DNA of 64,000 bases from Luteolibacter flavescens (GCF_025950085.1 NZ_JAPDDS010000001.1:496001-560000); one strand, 5' to 3'; positions 1 to 9,905 are shown, counted from the stretch's first letter. Notes: generated by a model from the sequence alone, not told the origin. Numbers and translations: made by a program.

Positions 1-2
1 TC

Positions 3-65
3 GAATACAAGGACCGCGAAGGCCGCGAACACATCGTCAAGCAGCGCGAGGAGGAAGAGGGATGA
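3..65 (+). CDS. C-terminal tail of a gene entering from the left, probably metal ABC transporter ATP-binding protein (partial)
   Basis: Only the last 20 codons are in the window, ending with a charged tail (KQREEEEG) and a TGA stop. The stop overlaps the start of the next gene as ATGA, so the two are translationally coupled. Two ABC-3 family permeases follow immediately. In Mn/Zn/Fe ABC operons the ATPase gene usually precedes the permeases, so an ATP-binding subunit is the likeliest identity. That is inferred from position only, because no ATPase motif lies inside the window. Confidence 0.5.
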   Translation, partial: EYKDREGREHIVKQREEEEG

Positions 66-928
66 TCTCCGATCTCCTCATACCCCTTCAGTATGACTAC
101 ATGCTGCGTGCGATCTGGGTCAGCACCTTGATTGGCGGGGTTTGCGGTTTCCTGTCGTCCTTCGTCACGATGAAGGGTTGGTCGCTGATGGGTGACGCGC
201 TTTCGCACGCGGTGGTCCCGGGGGTGGCGCTGGCCTATCTCTTCGGCCTGCCTTTCGCGCTCGGGGCATTCGTGGCGGGGCTGCTGGCGGCGGGCACCAT
301 GGCTTTCGTGAAAACCCAGAGCCGCCTCCGCGAGGACGCGACGATGGGCATCGTCTTCACCACCTACTTCGCCCTCGGTCTGCTGCTCATCTCCATTTTC
401 CCCGCGGGGGTGGACCGCAAGACAATCATCTTTGGCAATATCCTGGGGATCTCCGACTCGGATATCCTTCAGGTGGTCGCGATCAGCGTCGTGGCGCTCG
501 TGGTGCTGGGGCTGAAGTGGCGCGACCTGATGCTCTTCTGCTTCGATCCGAATCAGGCGCGCACGCTCGGGCTGCCGGTGCGGCGATTGCACCTGCTGCT
601 GCTGGCCCTGCTCTCGGCCGTTACCGTCGCCGCGCTACAGGCGGTCGGCGCGGTGCTGGTGGTGGCCATGCTCATCACGCCCGGTGCCACGGCCTTCCTC
701 CTCACGGACCGCTTCGGGAGGATGCTCTGGATCTCGTCCCTTTTGGGTGCCGTCACCTCGATGACCGGCGCCTACTCGAGCTACTACGTCAATGGCTCCA
801 CCGGCGGGTGCATCGTCACCCTCCAGACGCTGGTTTTCCTCGTCGCCTTCATCTTTGCCCCGAAACACGGCATGCTCGCGGCCAAGCGCCGCGCCCGCCA
901 AACCGCCCAACTCGATGGACCTGTTTGA
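62..928 (+). CDS. Metal ABC transporter permease (ABC-3 / ZnuB-MntB family)
   Basis: This 288-residue polytopic membrane protein forms the translocation path for a divalent metal (Mn, Zn or Fe) in the inner membrane. It shows the family features: an early segment with SLMGDALSHAVVPGVALAY, many hydrophobic helices, and the late segment VGAVLVVAMLITPGATA. Its ATG overlaps the stop of the upstream gene by 4 bases, and its end overlaps the next permease by 14 bases. The two permeases are close paralogues and probably form a heterodimer. The metal cannot be told from the permease alone. Confidence 0.9.
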   Translation: MISDLLIPLQYDYMLRAIWVSTLIGGVCGFLSSFVTMKGWSLMGDALSHAVVPGVALAYLFGLPFALGAFVAGLLAAGTMAFVKTQSRLREDATMGIVFTTYFALGLLLISIFPAGVDRKTIIFGNILGISDSDILQVVAISVVALVVLGLKWRDLMLFCFDPNQARTLGLPVRRLHLLLLALLSAVTVAALQAVGAVLVVAMLITPGATAFLLTDRFGRMLWISSLLGAVTSMTGAYSSYYVNGSTGGCIVTLQTLVFLVAFIFAPKHGMLAAKRRARQTAQLDGPV

Positions 929-1754
929 GCCACTTCGCTACCCCTTCATGCAGGACGCGCTGCTGGTCGGCTGCGTCATCGCGGCGATGTGCGCGGTGCT
1001 CTCGTGCTTTCTCATCCTGAAAGGCTGGTCGCTCATGGGCGACGCCATTTCACACGCAGTGCTGCCCGGCATCGTCATCGCCTACCTCGCCGGACTGCCG
1101 CTGGCGCTCGGCGCATTCGCCTCCGGCCTGACGTGCGCGATCGGCACCGGCTTCATCAAGCAACACAGCCGGATCAAGGAGGACACCGTGATGGGCGTCG
1201 TCTTCACCGGCATGTTTGCCTTCGGACTGGTGCTCTTCAGCCGCACCCACTCGGACCTCCATCTCGACCACATCCTTTTCGGCAACATCCTCGGCATCGC
1301 CCGCGAGCAGAGGATCGAAAGCTACCTGCTCGGCGGCGGCATCCTCGCCATCGTCGCGCTGCTGCGGAGGGATTTCCTGCTGATCTGCTTCGATCCCGCG
1401 CAGGCGCGCGTGCTCGGCATCCGGGAGAGATTCCTGAATTACCTCCTGCTTTCCCTTCTCTCGCTGGCCATCGTCGTCGCGCTCAAGGCTGTCGGCATCA
1501 TCCTGGTGGTGGCAATGCTGATCGCGCCCGGCTGCATCGCGCACCTGTGGACCGACCGTTTCGACCGGATGCTGATGATCGCCACGGCTTCCGCCGTCGG
1601 GTCCACCGTCACGGGCATCTTCATCAGCTTCCATATCGAAGGCTCTACCGGAGCATGCATCGTCCTGACCCAGGCACTCGTTTTCACCGCGTCACTCCTG
1701 TTTGCGCCGAAATACGGGATCTACGGCGTGGCGCGTCGGAGGGGCGGGGCCTGA
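915..1754 (+). CDS. Metal ABC transporter permease, second subunit (ABC-3 family)
   Basis: This 279-residue polytopic protein is paralogous to the preceding permease, sharing the blocks [20 protein letters not shown] and [15 protein letters not shown]. The reading frame is open further upstream, but the extra residues are Pro/Ser-rich antisense-like sequence. The ATG at 915 ([11 protein letters not shown]) is the natural start and gives a 14-base overlap with the first permease. Together with the truncated upstream gene it makes a metal-uptake operon. A MntR/Fur-type regulator is not in view. Confidence 0.9.
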   Translation: MDLFEPLRYPFMQDALLVGCVIAAMCAVLSCFLILKGWSLMGDAISHAVLPGIVIAYLAGLPLALGAFASGLTCAIGTGFIKQHSRIKEDTVMGVVFTGMFAFGLVLFSRTHSDLHLDHILFGNILGIAREQRIESYLLGGGILAIVALLRRDFLLICFDPAQARVLGIRERFLNYLLLSLLSLAIVVALKAVGIILVVAMLIAPGCIAHLWTDRFDRMLMIATASAVGSTVTGIFISFHIEGSTGACIVLTQALVFTASLLFAPKYGIYGVARRRGGA

Positions 1755-1819
1755 AACACCCCCGTCATCCCCTCTCATTCCGCTTGCCGGGGCGAGTCGT
1801 GGTGAAGAATCTCCCGGCG

Positions 1820-2608
1820 ATGCAAACCGCTGCCTATTTCAAAGACCTGTTCGGCCTCGAGGGACAAACCGCCGTCGTCATCGGGGGCACCGGAGAGCTT
1901 TGCGGCTGCATGGCACAGGGTCTCGCCCGCGCCGGCGCGGAGGTCGTGCTGGTCGGCCGCATCCGCGAAAAGGCCGAGCGGAACCTCACCGAGATCGAGG
2001 ACTTCGGCGGCAAGGGCTACTTCATGCCCGCCGACGTCACCTCCCGCGATTCCCTGCAGGAGCTGGTGCAGCACGTCGTCGAGCGCTCCGGCAAGGTGGA
2101 CATCCTGATCAACGGAGCGGGCATCAATTCCCCCACCCCTTTCCTCGACATCCAGGAGGAGGAATTCCAGCGGATCATGGACACGAATGTCACGGCGGTC
2201 TTCCGCGCGTGCCAGGTCTTCGGGAAATACTTCATCGACGAAGGCATCGCCGCCTCGATCATCAATCTCGGCTCGATGTCCGCGCTGGTGCCGCTTTCCC
2301 GCGTCTTCACCTACTCCGCCAGCAAGGCGGCGGTGCACAATCTCTCCAAGAACCTCGCCCGCGAGTGGGCCGAGTATTCCATCCGCGTGAACACGCTGGT
2401 CCCCGGATTCTTCCCCGCGGAGCAAAACCGCAAGGTGCTGGATGAGAGCCGCGTGCTCGACATCCTCCGCCAGACGCCGATGAGCCGCTTCGGCTCGCCG
2501 GACGACCTGATTGGCGCAACGCTCCTCCTCGCCTCGAACAAGGCTGGCGGTTTCATCACCGGCACGGAAATGGTCGTGGACGGCGGATTCAATGCGATGA
2601 AGATCTGA
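1820..2608 (+). CDS. SDR-family NAD(P)-dependent oxidoreductase
   Basis: This 262-residue classical short-chain dehydrogenase has a Rossmann glycine motif GGTGELCG (residues 22-29), NGAG near 98-101, and the catalytic Ser152, Tyr165 and Lys169 (YSASK). The C-terminal block [15 protein letters not shown] is typical of the family. It resembles sugar-acid dehydrogenases such as D-mannonate or gluconate oxidoreductases, but the substrate is not certain. The frame is open upstream into the permease gene. ATG 1820 was chosen because the conserved fold begins just after it. Confidence 0.85.
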   Translation: MQTAAYFKDLFGLEGQTAVVIGGTGELCGCMAQGLARAGAEVVLVGRIREKAERNLTEIEDFGGKGYFMPADVTSRDSLQELVQHVVERSGKVDILINGAGINSPTPFLDIQEEEFQRIMDTNVTAVFRACQVFGKYFIDEGIAASIINLGSMSALVPLSRVFTYSASKAAVHNLSKNLAREWAEYSIRVNTLVPGFFPAEQNRKVLDESRVLDILRQTPMSRFGSPDDLIGATLLLASNKAGGFITGTEMVVDGGFNAMKI

Positions 2609-2690
2609 CCCGCAGCCGGAATCGTGGCGGGAGTAGGGCAAATCCCCGACAACCGCTACAATTCCGGGCGATCCCGGCCCGCCGTGCCGC

Positions 2691-2719
2691 TTGCACCCCG
2701 ACGCTTCCGGGTGTATGGC
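2691..2719 (+). promoter_or_regulatory. Predicted sigma-70 promoter of secA
   Basis: TTGCAC (2691-2696) and TATGGC (2714-2719) are separated by exactly 17 bases and lie about 40 bases ahead of the secA start, in the only gap of useful size upstream. The -10 box is imperfect, so this is a prediction from pattern only. Confidence 0.4.
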
Positions 2720-2760
2720 GTGCGCCCCGGCAGCAACCCGGCTCCTTACCTTCCCTTCAA

Positions 2761-5700
2761 ATGATCAAGTGGATCCTTCAGAAAATCGTCGGCTCGAAGA
2801 ACCAGCGCGAATTGCGCCGGATCCGCCCGACCGTCGAGCGCATCAAGGAAATCGAGGAAGCCCTGCAGCGGGAGCCCGAGGAAAAGCTGCGTGAAATGAC
2901 CACCATGTGGCAGGACCATCTGTCCCGCTACCACAGCCTGAAAGTGGCCACCAAGCCGCAGCTCCAGCGCATGGATGCCGAGGGATTGGCCGAGGCCGCC
3001 GCTTACATGAACGGCCGCCTGACGCTGCTGCGGGAAGATTTCCCGAACCTCTCGACCAAGGTCGAAGCCACCGCCGAATCGATCGAGGCCGCCAAGACCG
3101 CCTTCCACGAGGTCGAGAGCAACTTCATCAAGCTCCGCGCCGCCTACCTGGAGAAGATCCTGCCCGAGGCCTACGCCGTTGTGAAAAACGGCGCACGCCG
3201 AATGTGTGGCAGCACCATCACGGTCCGCGACCAGCCGCTGAAGTGGGAAATGGTCCACTTCGATACCCAGCTCGTCGGTGGCATCGCCCTGCACCGCGGG
3301 ATGATCGCGGAAATGATGACGGGTGAAGGCAAGACCCTCGTCGCCACGCTGCCTGTCTACCTCAACGCGCTGACCGGCCTCGGCGTCCACGTCATCACGG
3401 TCAATGACTACCTCGCCGGTCGTGACTCGGACTGGATGGGATCCCTCTTCAAGTATCTCGGCCTCACCGTCGGATGCATCCAGAACCAGATGCCCCCGTG
3501 GGAGCGTCGCGAGCACTACGGCTGCGACATCACCTACGGAACGAATTCGGAATTCGGCTTCGACTACCTGCGCGACAATGGCATGGCGTCCACCAAGGAC
3601 GAGCAGGTCCAGCACGGCCACTACTTCGCGATCATCGACGAAGTGGACTCGATCCTCATCGACGAGGCCCGGACGCCGCTCATCATCTCCGGCCCGTCCT
3701 CTGTCTCCAGCCACCAGTTCGACAAGTACAAGCCGCTGGTCGAACAGATTGTGAAGGCCCAGATCGTCCTCTGTAACGAGCTGATGGCAGAGGCCAAGAA
3801 GGCTCACGAAGCCGGTGACCTCGAGACCGCCGGGCGCGCGCTCTTCAAGGTGAAGCTCGGCCAGCCGCGCAACCGCCAGCTCATGCGCATGATGCAGGAG
3901 CCGGACCTGCGCCGCCTGATCGAGAAGACCGAGCTGTCCTTCTACCAGGACGCCCAGAAGAAGGAACTCTTCGCCGTCAAGGAAGAGCTCTACTTCACCA
4001 TCGACGAGAAAAGCCACGACTCCGACCTCATGGAGAAGGGCCGCCAGTTCCTTTCCCCGGATGATCCGGAGGCATTCGTGCTCCCCGACATCGGCACTCT
4101 CTTCGCCGACATCGATACAAATACGTCCCTCACCGACGACGAGCGTGCCGCCCGGAAAGAAGCGGCCCAGCAGAAGCTGGATTCGCAGGCGGAGAAGATG
4201 CACAACATCTCCCAGCTCGTGAAGGCCTACTGCGTCTATGAAAAGGACGTCCAATACGTGGTCGAGGAAGGCAAGGTCGTCATCGTCGATGAAAACACCG
4301 GTCGCAAGATGGCCGGCCGCCGCTGGTCGGATGGCCTGCACCAGGCCGTCGAGGCCAAGGAAGGCGTTGCCATCGAGAAGGAGACGCAGACCTTCGCCAC
4401 CATCACGATCCAGAACTACTTCCGCCTCTATGAGAAGCTGGCGGGCATGACGGGCACCGCGGAAACGGAAGCCGCCGAGTTCTCCGACATCTACAAGCTC
4501 GACGTGCTGCCCATCCCGGCCAACCGGCCGAACCGCCGCAAGGACGAGAACGACCAGGTCTTCAAGACCCGCCGCGAGAAGTACAACGCGGTGATCAAGA
4601 AGATCGAGGACGCCCATGCCAAGGGCCAGCCGGTCCTTGTCGGCACGGCATCCGTCGATGCTTCCGAGACGGTCTCGCGCATGCTGAAGCGCAGCAAGAT
4701 CCCGCACACGGTGCTGAACGCCAAGTTCCACATGCAGGAGGCGGAGATCGTCGCCAATGCCGGCCAGCGCGGCGCGGTGACCATCTCGACCAACATGGCG
4801 GGCCGCGGCACCGACATCAAGCTGGGCGAAGGCGTCTCCGAGCTGGGCGGCCTCTTCGTCATGGGCACGGAGCGCTACGAGTCCCGCCGTGTGGACCGCC
4901 AGCTCCGCGGTCGCTGCGCTCGTCAGGGTGACCCGGGCCTGAGCCAGTTCTTCATCTCCTTCGAAGACGATCTCATGCGGAACTTCGCCGCGGCCGACCG
5001 CATGACCTCCATGATGGAGCGCTTCGGCATGCAGGAAGGCGAGGCACTGGAGCACTCCTGGCTGAACAAGTCGGTGGAGACCGCCCAGAAGCGCGTCGAG
5101 CAGCGCAACTACACATGGCGCAAGCGCGTCCTTGAATTCGACGACGTGATGAACAAGCAGCGCGAGGTCGTTTACGGCTATCGCAATGAAGTGCTCACCA
5201 CCGAGGAACCCCGTGACCTGGTCAACGAGATCATCGAGAAGGTCATCCCGCAGAAGGTCGAGAGCTTCCTCGCCGACCGCGACGAGGCGAATCCGGACTA
5301 CAACGAGCTGCTGCATTGGGTGAACTCCACCCTGCCGATCCCCTTCACCGCCGCCGATCTCGTGTCTGTCGGCAAGACTGCCGAAGAGATTTCGGAGATG
5401 CTGATTTCCCGCGTGAAGGAAGCCTACGCCCATCGTGTGGACGGTCTTCCTCCGGAAATCCTCGAGCAAGAGGAGCGCCGCATGATGCTCGCCGCGATCG
5501 ACCGCCAGTGGCAGGCGCACCTTTACAACATGGATGCGCTGCGCGAGGGCGTTCACCTCCGCGCCCAGGGCCAGAAGGACCCGCTGGTCGAGTACAAGGT
5601 GGAAGCCTACGAACTCTTCTCGCAGCTCATGGCGAGCATCGAGCTGGAGGCGCTGCAGAATCTCTTCCGCTCCGCCGGAAACCTCGAAGGCATCCTCCGC

Positions 5701-5928
5701 CAGCTCCACGGCATCCCGCAGCAGCTTCAAGGCGGCGAGGAGCCCGGCTCCCGCAGCACCGCGCTCTTCCAGGAAAGCGACTCCGGCGAGATCAAGATCA
5801 ACCTGCCGAAGCGCCGCCCGCCGAGCTTCAACATCGGCGACACCTCCAGCGAATCCACGAACCGCAATGCCCCCTGCCCCTGTGGCTCAGGCAAGAAGTT
5901 CAAGCAGTGCTGCGGCAAGGAGGCCTGA
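2761..5928 (+). CDS. secA: Protein translocase ATPase SecA
   Basis: This motor ATPase drives preprotein export through SecYEG. At 1055 residues it is clearly longer than E. coli SecA (901). Visible elements are Walker A MTGEGKT around residues 186-192, Walker B DEVDS near 294, the second helicase half with TNMAGRGTDIKLGEG, and a C-terminal zinc-binding tail CPCGSGKKFKQCCG. The extra length lies mainly in the preprotein cross-linking region after the first ATPase half, with a charged helical stretch at about residues 340-480, as is common in PVC and Bacteroidetes SecA. The gene stands alone, with a promoter-like sequence upstream and a strong terminator downstream. Confidence 0.97.
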   Translation: MIKWILQKIVGSKNQRELRRIRPTVERIKEIEEALQREPEEKLREMTTMWQDHLSRYHSLKVATKPQLQRMDAEGLAEAAAYMNGRLTLLREDFPNLSTKVEATAESIEAAKTAFHEVESNFIKLRAAYLEKILPEAYAVVKNGARRMCGSTITVRDQPLKWEMVHFDTQLVGGIALHRGMIAEMMTGEGKTLVATLPVYLNALTGLGVHVITVNDYLAGRDSDWMGSLFKYLGLTVGCIQNQMPPWERREHYGCDITYGTNSEFGFDYLRDNGMASTKDEQVQHGHYFAIIDEVDSILIDEARTPLIISGPSSVSSHQFDKYKPLVEQIVKAQIVLCNELMAEAKKAHEAGDLETAGRALFKVKLGQPRNRQLMRMMQEPDLRRLIEKTELSFYQDAQKKELFAVKEELYFTIDEKSHDSDLMEKGRQFLSPDDPEAFVLPDIGTLFADIDTNTSLTDDERAARKEAAQQKLDSQAEKMHNISQLVKAYCVYEKDVQYVVEEGKVVIVDENTGRKMAGRRWSDGLHQAVEAKEGVAIEKETQTFATITIQNYFRLYEKLAGMTGTAETEAAEFSDIYKLDVLPIPANRPNRRKDENDQVFKTRREKYNAVIKKIEDAHAKGQPVLVGTASVDASETVSRMLKRSKIPHTVLNAKFHMQEAEIVANAGQRGAVTISTNMAGRGTDIKLGEGVSELGGLFVMGTERYESRRVDRQLRGRCARQGDPGLSQFFISFEDDLMRNFAAADRMTSMMERFGMQEGEALEHSWLNKSVETAQKRVEQRNYTWRKRVLEFDDVMNKQREVVYGYRNEVLTTEEPRDLVNEIIEKVIPQKVESFLADRDEANPDYNELLHWVNSTLPIPFTAADLVSVGKTAEEISEMLISRVKEAYAHRVDGLPPEILEQEERRMMLAAIDRQWQAHLYNMDALREGVHLRAQGQKDPLVEYKVEAYELFSQLMASIELEALQNLFRSAGNLEGILRQLHGIPQQLQGGEEPGSRSTALFQESDSGEIKINLPKRRPPSFNIGDTSSESTNRNAPCPCGSGKKFKQCCGKEA

Positions 5929-5949
5929 GACCTGCAAACAAAGATCCAA

Positions 5950-5987
5950 AGAAGGCCGGAGCGGAAACGCCCCGGCCTTTTCTTTTC
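5950..5987 (+). terminator. Rho-independent terminator of secA
   Basis: A GC-rich stem (AAGGCCGGAGCG at 5952-5963 pairing with 5968-5979, one mismatch) closes on a GAAA tetraloop and runs into TTTTCTTTT. It sits 20 bases after the secA stop. The converging dadA-like gene ends at 6042. Confidence 0.85.
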
Positions 5988-6041
5988 CTAGGAGCGCGTG
6001 GCCACTGGCCCGTTCCGACAGAAGAGCAATTAGCCAGTGGA

Positions 6042-7295
6042 TCAGAATCTCCCCGCTGCCATCTGCTCGACCGGGCGGAATGGCTTCTCGTGGGTCAGCA
6101 TGTCGGCCACGACGCGACCGGAGACAGGGCCGAGGCTCAGCCCCATCATCGCATGCCCGGTAGCGACGATCAGATTTGGGAATCGCGGCGCTGGCCCGAG
6201 GTAAGGCAGCCCGTCCGGCGATACCGGGCGCAGGCCCGCCCACGGCTTCACCCCCTCGAAATTCCGCTCCGAGAATTTCGGGAAGTAGCCGTTCACCGAT
6301 TTCACGATGCCGCGCACCCGGGCGGGATCGACGGTCAGGTCCAGCCCTCCGACTTCCATCGTCCCGGCGAAGCGCAGGCTGCCGCCCATCGGGGTGATCG
6401 CCACCTTGGCCTCGACGAAAATCGAGCAGCACTCCGGCAGTTCCGGTGGCTCCGGCAGGGTGAGCGAGTAGCCCTTCCCTGCCTGCAGCGGCAGCTTGAG
6501 GCCGGTCTGCCGCAGCAATTCAGCGCTCCACGATCCACAGGCGAGCACGAATTGATCTCCCGTGAAACGCTGCCCGCCGCCGCTCAGCGCGACCACCTTG
6601 CCATCGCGTGACTCGATGGTGTCGATCTCCACGCCGCTACGGATCTCACCGCCCAGCGCGAGCACGCGCCGCCGCATGGCTGACATGAAGCGGGCCGGAT
6701 CGAGATGGCAGTCCTGCGGGAAATGCACCGAGCCGGTCACGTCCATCGTGATCCCCGGATCGAGCTTCGCGGTGGCGGCGGCATTCAGCACCTCGGCCTG
6801 GATGCCGATTTCACGGGCGGCGACAGCCACGGCGGATTCCTCGTCGAGGCCCTTGGCGGTCTTACAAAGCATCAGCATGCCTCGCTTCACGAGGCCGAAG
6901 TCGTCTTCCTCGGAAAGCTCTGCGAAAAGGCGGCGGCTTTCCAGGTTCAGATCGCGGAGCAATTTGCGAGATTCTTCCACGTGTCGCTCGTTCGAGTGGC
7001 GGTAGAAGAGCCACGCCCAGCGGACCAGCGCGGGATCGAGCCGGGGCCGGATGTAGAAAGGGCTCTCGGCATTGAACATCCAGCGCAAGCCCTTGGAAAT
7101 CATGCCGGGGGCGGCCAGCGGGATGAAGTGGCTCGGCACAATCATGCCGGCATTCCCCATCGAGCAATTGTCCCCGCCCGCAGCTTCACGCTCGATGACG
7201 GTGACCGGCAGGCCTCGTTTCAGCGCATAGTACGCGGAGCAAAGTCCGATCACACCACCGCCGAGAACGACCACCCGCTTTTTGTCATGCGTCAC
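6042..7295 (-). CDS. dadA: FAD-dependent D-amino-acid dehydrogenase (DadA family)
   Basis: This 417-residue flavoprotein oxidoreductase of the DAO superfamily is expected to oxidise D-amino acids to 2-oxo acids. The N-terminus carries the dinucleotide-binding motif VVVLGGGVIGLCSAYYA. The C-terminal block GLRPVSPDGLPYLGPAP followed by GHAMMGLSLGP is typical of DadA-type enzymes. The frame is open to an ATG at 7394, but those 33 residues are Arg-rich and unlike the family. GTG at 7295 (VTHDKKRVVV) places the flavin motif at the usual distance from the start. It is convergent with secA and divergent from the OmpH-like gene. Confidence 0.8.
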   Translation of the reverse strand: MTHDKKRVVVLGGGVIGLCSAYYALKRGLPVTVIEREAAGGDNCSMGNAGMIVPSHFIPLAAPGMISKGLRWMFNAESPFYIRPRLDPALVRWAWLFYRHSNERHVEESRKLLRDLNLESRRLFAELSEEDDFGLVKRGMLMLCKTAKGLDEESAVAVAAREIGIQAEVLNAAATAKLDPGITMDVTGSVHFPQDCHLDPARFMSAMRRRVLALGGEIRSGVEIDTIESRDGKVVALSGGGQRFTGDQFVLACGSWSAELLRQTGLKLPLQAGKGYSLTLPEPPELPECCSIFVEAKVAITPMGGSLRFAGTMEVGGLDLTVDPARVRGIVKSVNGYFPKFSERNFEGVKPWAGLRPVSPDGLPYLGPAPRFPNLIVATGHAMMGLSLGPVSGRVVADMLTHEKPFRPVEQMAAGRF

Positions 7296-7408
7296 ATTCC
7301 AAAAATAGCGCGCCCGTCTTGCCTGAGTCTTGAGGAAACGCTCGCGAAATCCTCCACGGGCGGGGCGCTGGACAGCCACCCGAAGCGCGTACATGATTCG
7401 CGCGAAAC

Positions 7409-8002
7409 ATGATCAGAGCCGCCGTAGCCCTCGCCCTCTCCGTCGCCGCGGCTGATGCCCAGGCGCCGCGGGTCGCCGTGGTGAAGGTCCACGAGGTCCT
7501 GATGAATCTCGACAGCACCCTCTTGGCAAACGAGCAGACCAATGCCCGGAAGGCCGAGATCAATCGGGACAGCCGTCTGGCAACCTACAACGAGCTCTAC
7601 GCCGACCTCCAACTGCGGAGGAAGGCGCTCGAGGAGAGTGCCGGAAAGATCGATCCGGAGGCACGGAAGCGCCTGATGCGCGAATACACCGTGAAACTCC
7701 AGGAAGCGAAATCCGTATGGGATGACTTCGAGAGCTTCCGTTCCGAGCGGATGCGCGAAATCGACGGCGAGATGGTCGCCGGAATGAAACAGCGACTTGC
7801 CCAGATCCGTGAAGCTGCCAACAAACTAGCCAAGGAAGAAGGATACGACTGGGTGCTGGACACGTCCGGCAACTCGAACACCGGCGTGCCTCTCATCCTC
7901 TACGCGAAGAACCAGAACGACCTGACGGACCGGGTGCTTGCCATCCTCGCCTCCGAACCACCGGCACCAACACCAGCGCCCAATCCACCGGCAGCCCAAT
8001 AA
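7409..8002 (+). CDS. OmpH/Skp-family periplasmic chaperone-like protein
   Basis: The 197-residue product has a signal peptide (cleavage probably after AAADA) and then the OmpH start VAVVKVHEVLMNLDS. A long charged coiled coil follows (about residues 55-140), then a short beta segment (YDWVLDTSGNS) and a Pro/Ala-rich tail. Skp-type proteins form jellyfish-shaped trimers that hold unfolded outer-membrane proteins, and the architecture fits. The next gene, another coiled-coil envelope protein, starts 18 bases downstream. Confidence 0.75.
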   Translation: MIRAAVALALSVAAADAQAPRVAVVKVHEVLMNLDSTLLANEQTNARKAEINRDSRLATYNELYADLQLRRKALEESAGKIDPEARKRLMREYTVKLQEAKSVWDDFESFRSERMREIDGEMVAGMKQRLAQIREAANKLAKEEGYDWVLDTSGNSNTGVPLILYAKNQNDLTDRVLAILASEPPAPTPAPNPPAAQ

Positions 8003-8020
8003 TACAACGCCCCTTTCCCC

Positions 8021-8542
8021 ATGGAATTCATCAATAACCTGTACAAGGAGCATCCGCTCGTCTTCGGCCTTCTCATTGGCCTCATCGTCGCCCTCGCTGC
8101 CGTCTTCTTCACCTGGAAGTCCGGTTTCACCGCCCGCAGGGTGCTCGGACGGGACATCCGGAAGCTCGAGAACGAGCTGCGGGAACTCCAGAGCCACCTC
8201 AACACCCAGCTCAAGATCAACGCGCAGGGCAACGACACCCTGCAGCGCGAGCTGGAAGAGCTGCGCCGCCAGAATGAAAACCTGCGCGTGAGTCTCGCCT
8301 CGCTCCAGGCGAAGCCGGGCAAGGCGGAACTCCGCCACGCCCAGATCACCGAGAATGCCGTGCGCCTGATGCGCGAGCAGGCACCGGGCTTCGCTCCTGC
8401 TTGGGAGAAGGCTCTCCGCCAGGCAGAGGGCGAGGTGGAAGCCAGCGAGAGCGGTCTGAAAAAACTGGTTCGCCGTGTCATTCCCGGCATCGGCATGGCC
8501 GGCCATCCCACCGCTGCCGGCACCGGCGAACAAGAGGCCTGA
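8021..8542 (+). CDS. Membrane-anchored coiled-coil protein of unknown function
   Basis: The product has 173 residues. One hydrophobic segment (about residues 14-34, VFGLLIGLIVALAAVFFTW) is followed by a heptad-patterned coiled coil (about 45-105, with ELEELRRQNENLR) and a basic C-terminal part. It lies 18 bases behind the OmpH-like gene and is probably cotranscribed with it, which suggests an envelope role. I do not recognise a family. Confidence 0.65.
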   Translation: MEFINNLYKEHPLVFGLLIGLIVALAAVFFTWKSGFTARRVLGRDIRKLENELRELQSHLNTQLKINAQGNDTLQRELEELRRQNENLRVSLASLQAKPGKAELRHAQITENAVRLMREQAPGFAPAWEKALRQAEGEVEASESGLKKLVRRVIPGIGMAGHPTAAGTGEQEA

Positions 8543-8718
8543 GCGTCCGCTGTTCAGCGAGTTGACAGGAAAACAAGCATTCCGTGCCGCTCCGGGCGCG
8601 GAATCCGCTTGTCGGATGAAAAGTGCGAAATATGTCCTTCCGGGCAGTTGCCATCGGAAGCCAGAATTGTTGTCTCTGAGTCAGCTCGTCATAACCCCTC
8701 CCTTAACAGCGGACTGAA

Positions 8719-9885
8719 ATGCCTCACAGTTCTGATCAAGATATCCTCAACGTCCTGGATGCTGCCGGCCCGCAATGGGCCGAGCTGCAAGCATGGCGGG
8801 TGACCCAGATAGAGTCATCTGCCAACGGTGCAATCACCGTTCACGGCCCGGCATTCATCTACCGCTGGGAATACGGGCTGGGCCCGGTAAAAGTGTCGTT
8901 TTGGACGCAGCAGGAAGGCCGCATCGCCAGCGGCCCGGGCCATCTGCTCGCGATCGAACCGGGCCTCGGCACCATCCGGCTGAAACTGCCAGGGCGCGAG
9001 CCCATGGTCATCGGAGCCGTCGAGCCCGCGATCTACCAACAGATCGGCGAGCTCACCTCGGAGGCTCAGTCCGCCATGCAGGGCCAAGGGGGCGAACGCT
9101 GGTCGCGCGACCTTATCATCGTGTCCGCCGCGATGAAGCTCGCCGCCCTCACCCGTGAGGCAGCGGCCTCTGCAAGCGCCCCGGACCGGGGTGCCCGTCG
9201 CTCCCCGCGGAAGGACCAACTGGTCACCCAGCTCCACGAATGGCTGCGGCCGAACTTGGAGAAATCCGTGAAGCTCGGCGACGCCGCGAAGCGCTTCGAC
9301 AAGAGCCCGCGCCAACTCATCCGCATCCTCAAGGAAACGACCGGAGCAGGATTCGCCGAGCACCTCACGATGCACCGCCTGACGCTCGCACGCGCGCTCC
9401 TGATGCGCAGCGGCCAGTCGGTCATGGAGGTGGCCCGCGCGTCCGGCTTCAACAGCCGCGAGCAATTCATCCGCTCCTTCAACAAGGCCTTCGGTTGGAC
9501 TCCGCTCCAGTTTCGCAAGGCTTGGAACCAGGCCGCTCTCAGTGATGCGGAGCTGGTCCAGCTCTGCCAGGTCTCCGAGCGGACGGAGGTCGAGTGGCTG
9601 CCGACCGGCAGCGTCGCCTCCAGCCCGGACGAGGATCACGAGGGAGAGCCGCACACCGTGGTGGTGGCGAATGCCCTGCACGACATCGTCGAGCTCTTCT
9701 GGGTCACCCCGCAGGGCAAGCGCGCGCGCATCGACGTGCTTGAGCGTGGCGGCATGGTCTTCGTGAACCGCGATACCGGCGGAAGTTGCTGGATCGTCCG
9801 CGTGCCGGTCTCCGGCAAGGAGCGCTACTTCCGCACTCCCGATGACCACGCATTGGCCGTGGTCACCGCGGAGCTGATGGCTTGA
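8719..9885 (+). CDS. AraC-family transcriptional regulator with a C-terminal VHL-like beta domain
   Basis: The product has 388 residues. The first 150 resemble an AraC effector-sensing domain. Residues about 170-265 form the double helix-turn-helix, including LGDAAKRFDKSPRQLIRIL and VMEVARASGFNSREQFIRSF. Unlike ordinary AraC proteins, about 120 residues follow. The segment at about 312-385 (VVVANALHDIVELFWVTPQG, then a Gly-rich turn, CWIVRV and RYFRTPDD) resembles the von Hippel-Lindau beta domain found in some bacterial proteins. The regulator call is firm; the VHL-like call rests on eye comparison. No obvious target is adjacent. Confidence 0.8.
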   Translation: MPHSSDQDILNVLDAAGPQWAELQAWRVTQIESSANGAITVHGPAFIYRWEYGLGPVKVSFWTQQEGRIASGPGHLLAIEPGLGTIRLKLPGREPMVIGAVEPAIYQQIGELTSEAQSAMQGQGGERWSRDLIIVSAAMKLAALTREAAASASAPDRGARRSPRKDQLVTQLHEWLRPNLEKSVKLGDAAKRFDKSPRQLIRILKETTGAGFAEHLTMHRLTLARALLMRSGQSVMEVARASGFNSREQFIRSFNKAFGWTPLQFRKAWNQAALSDAELVQLCQVSERTEVEWLPTGSVASSPDEDHEGEPHTVVVANALHDIVELFWVTPQGKRARIDVLERGGMVFVNRDTGGSCWIVRVPVSGKERYFRTPDDHALAVVTAELMA

Positions 9886-9905
9886 GAAGACGAGATCGTC
9901 CGGTC

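Noticed and set aside
2746-5730. A 994-codon open frame antisense to secA
   Set aside because: It is the mirror of a real, motif-complete gene in GC-rich DNA; its translation is His/Leu/Asp-rich and has no known domain.
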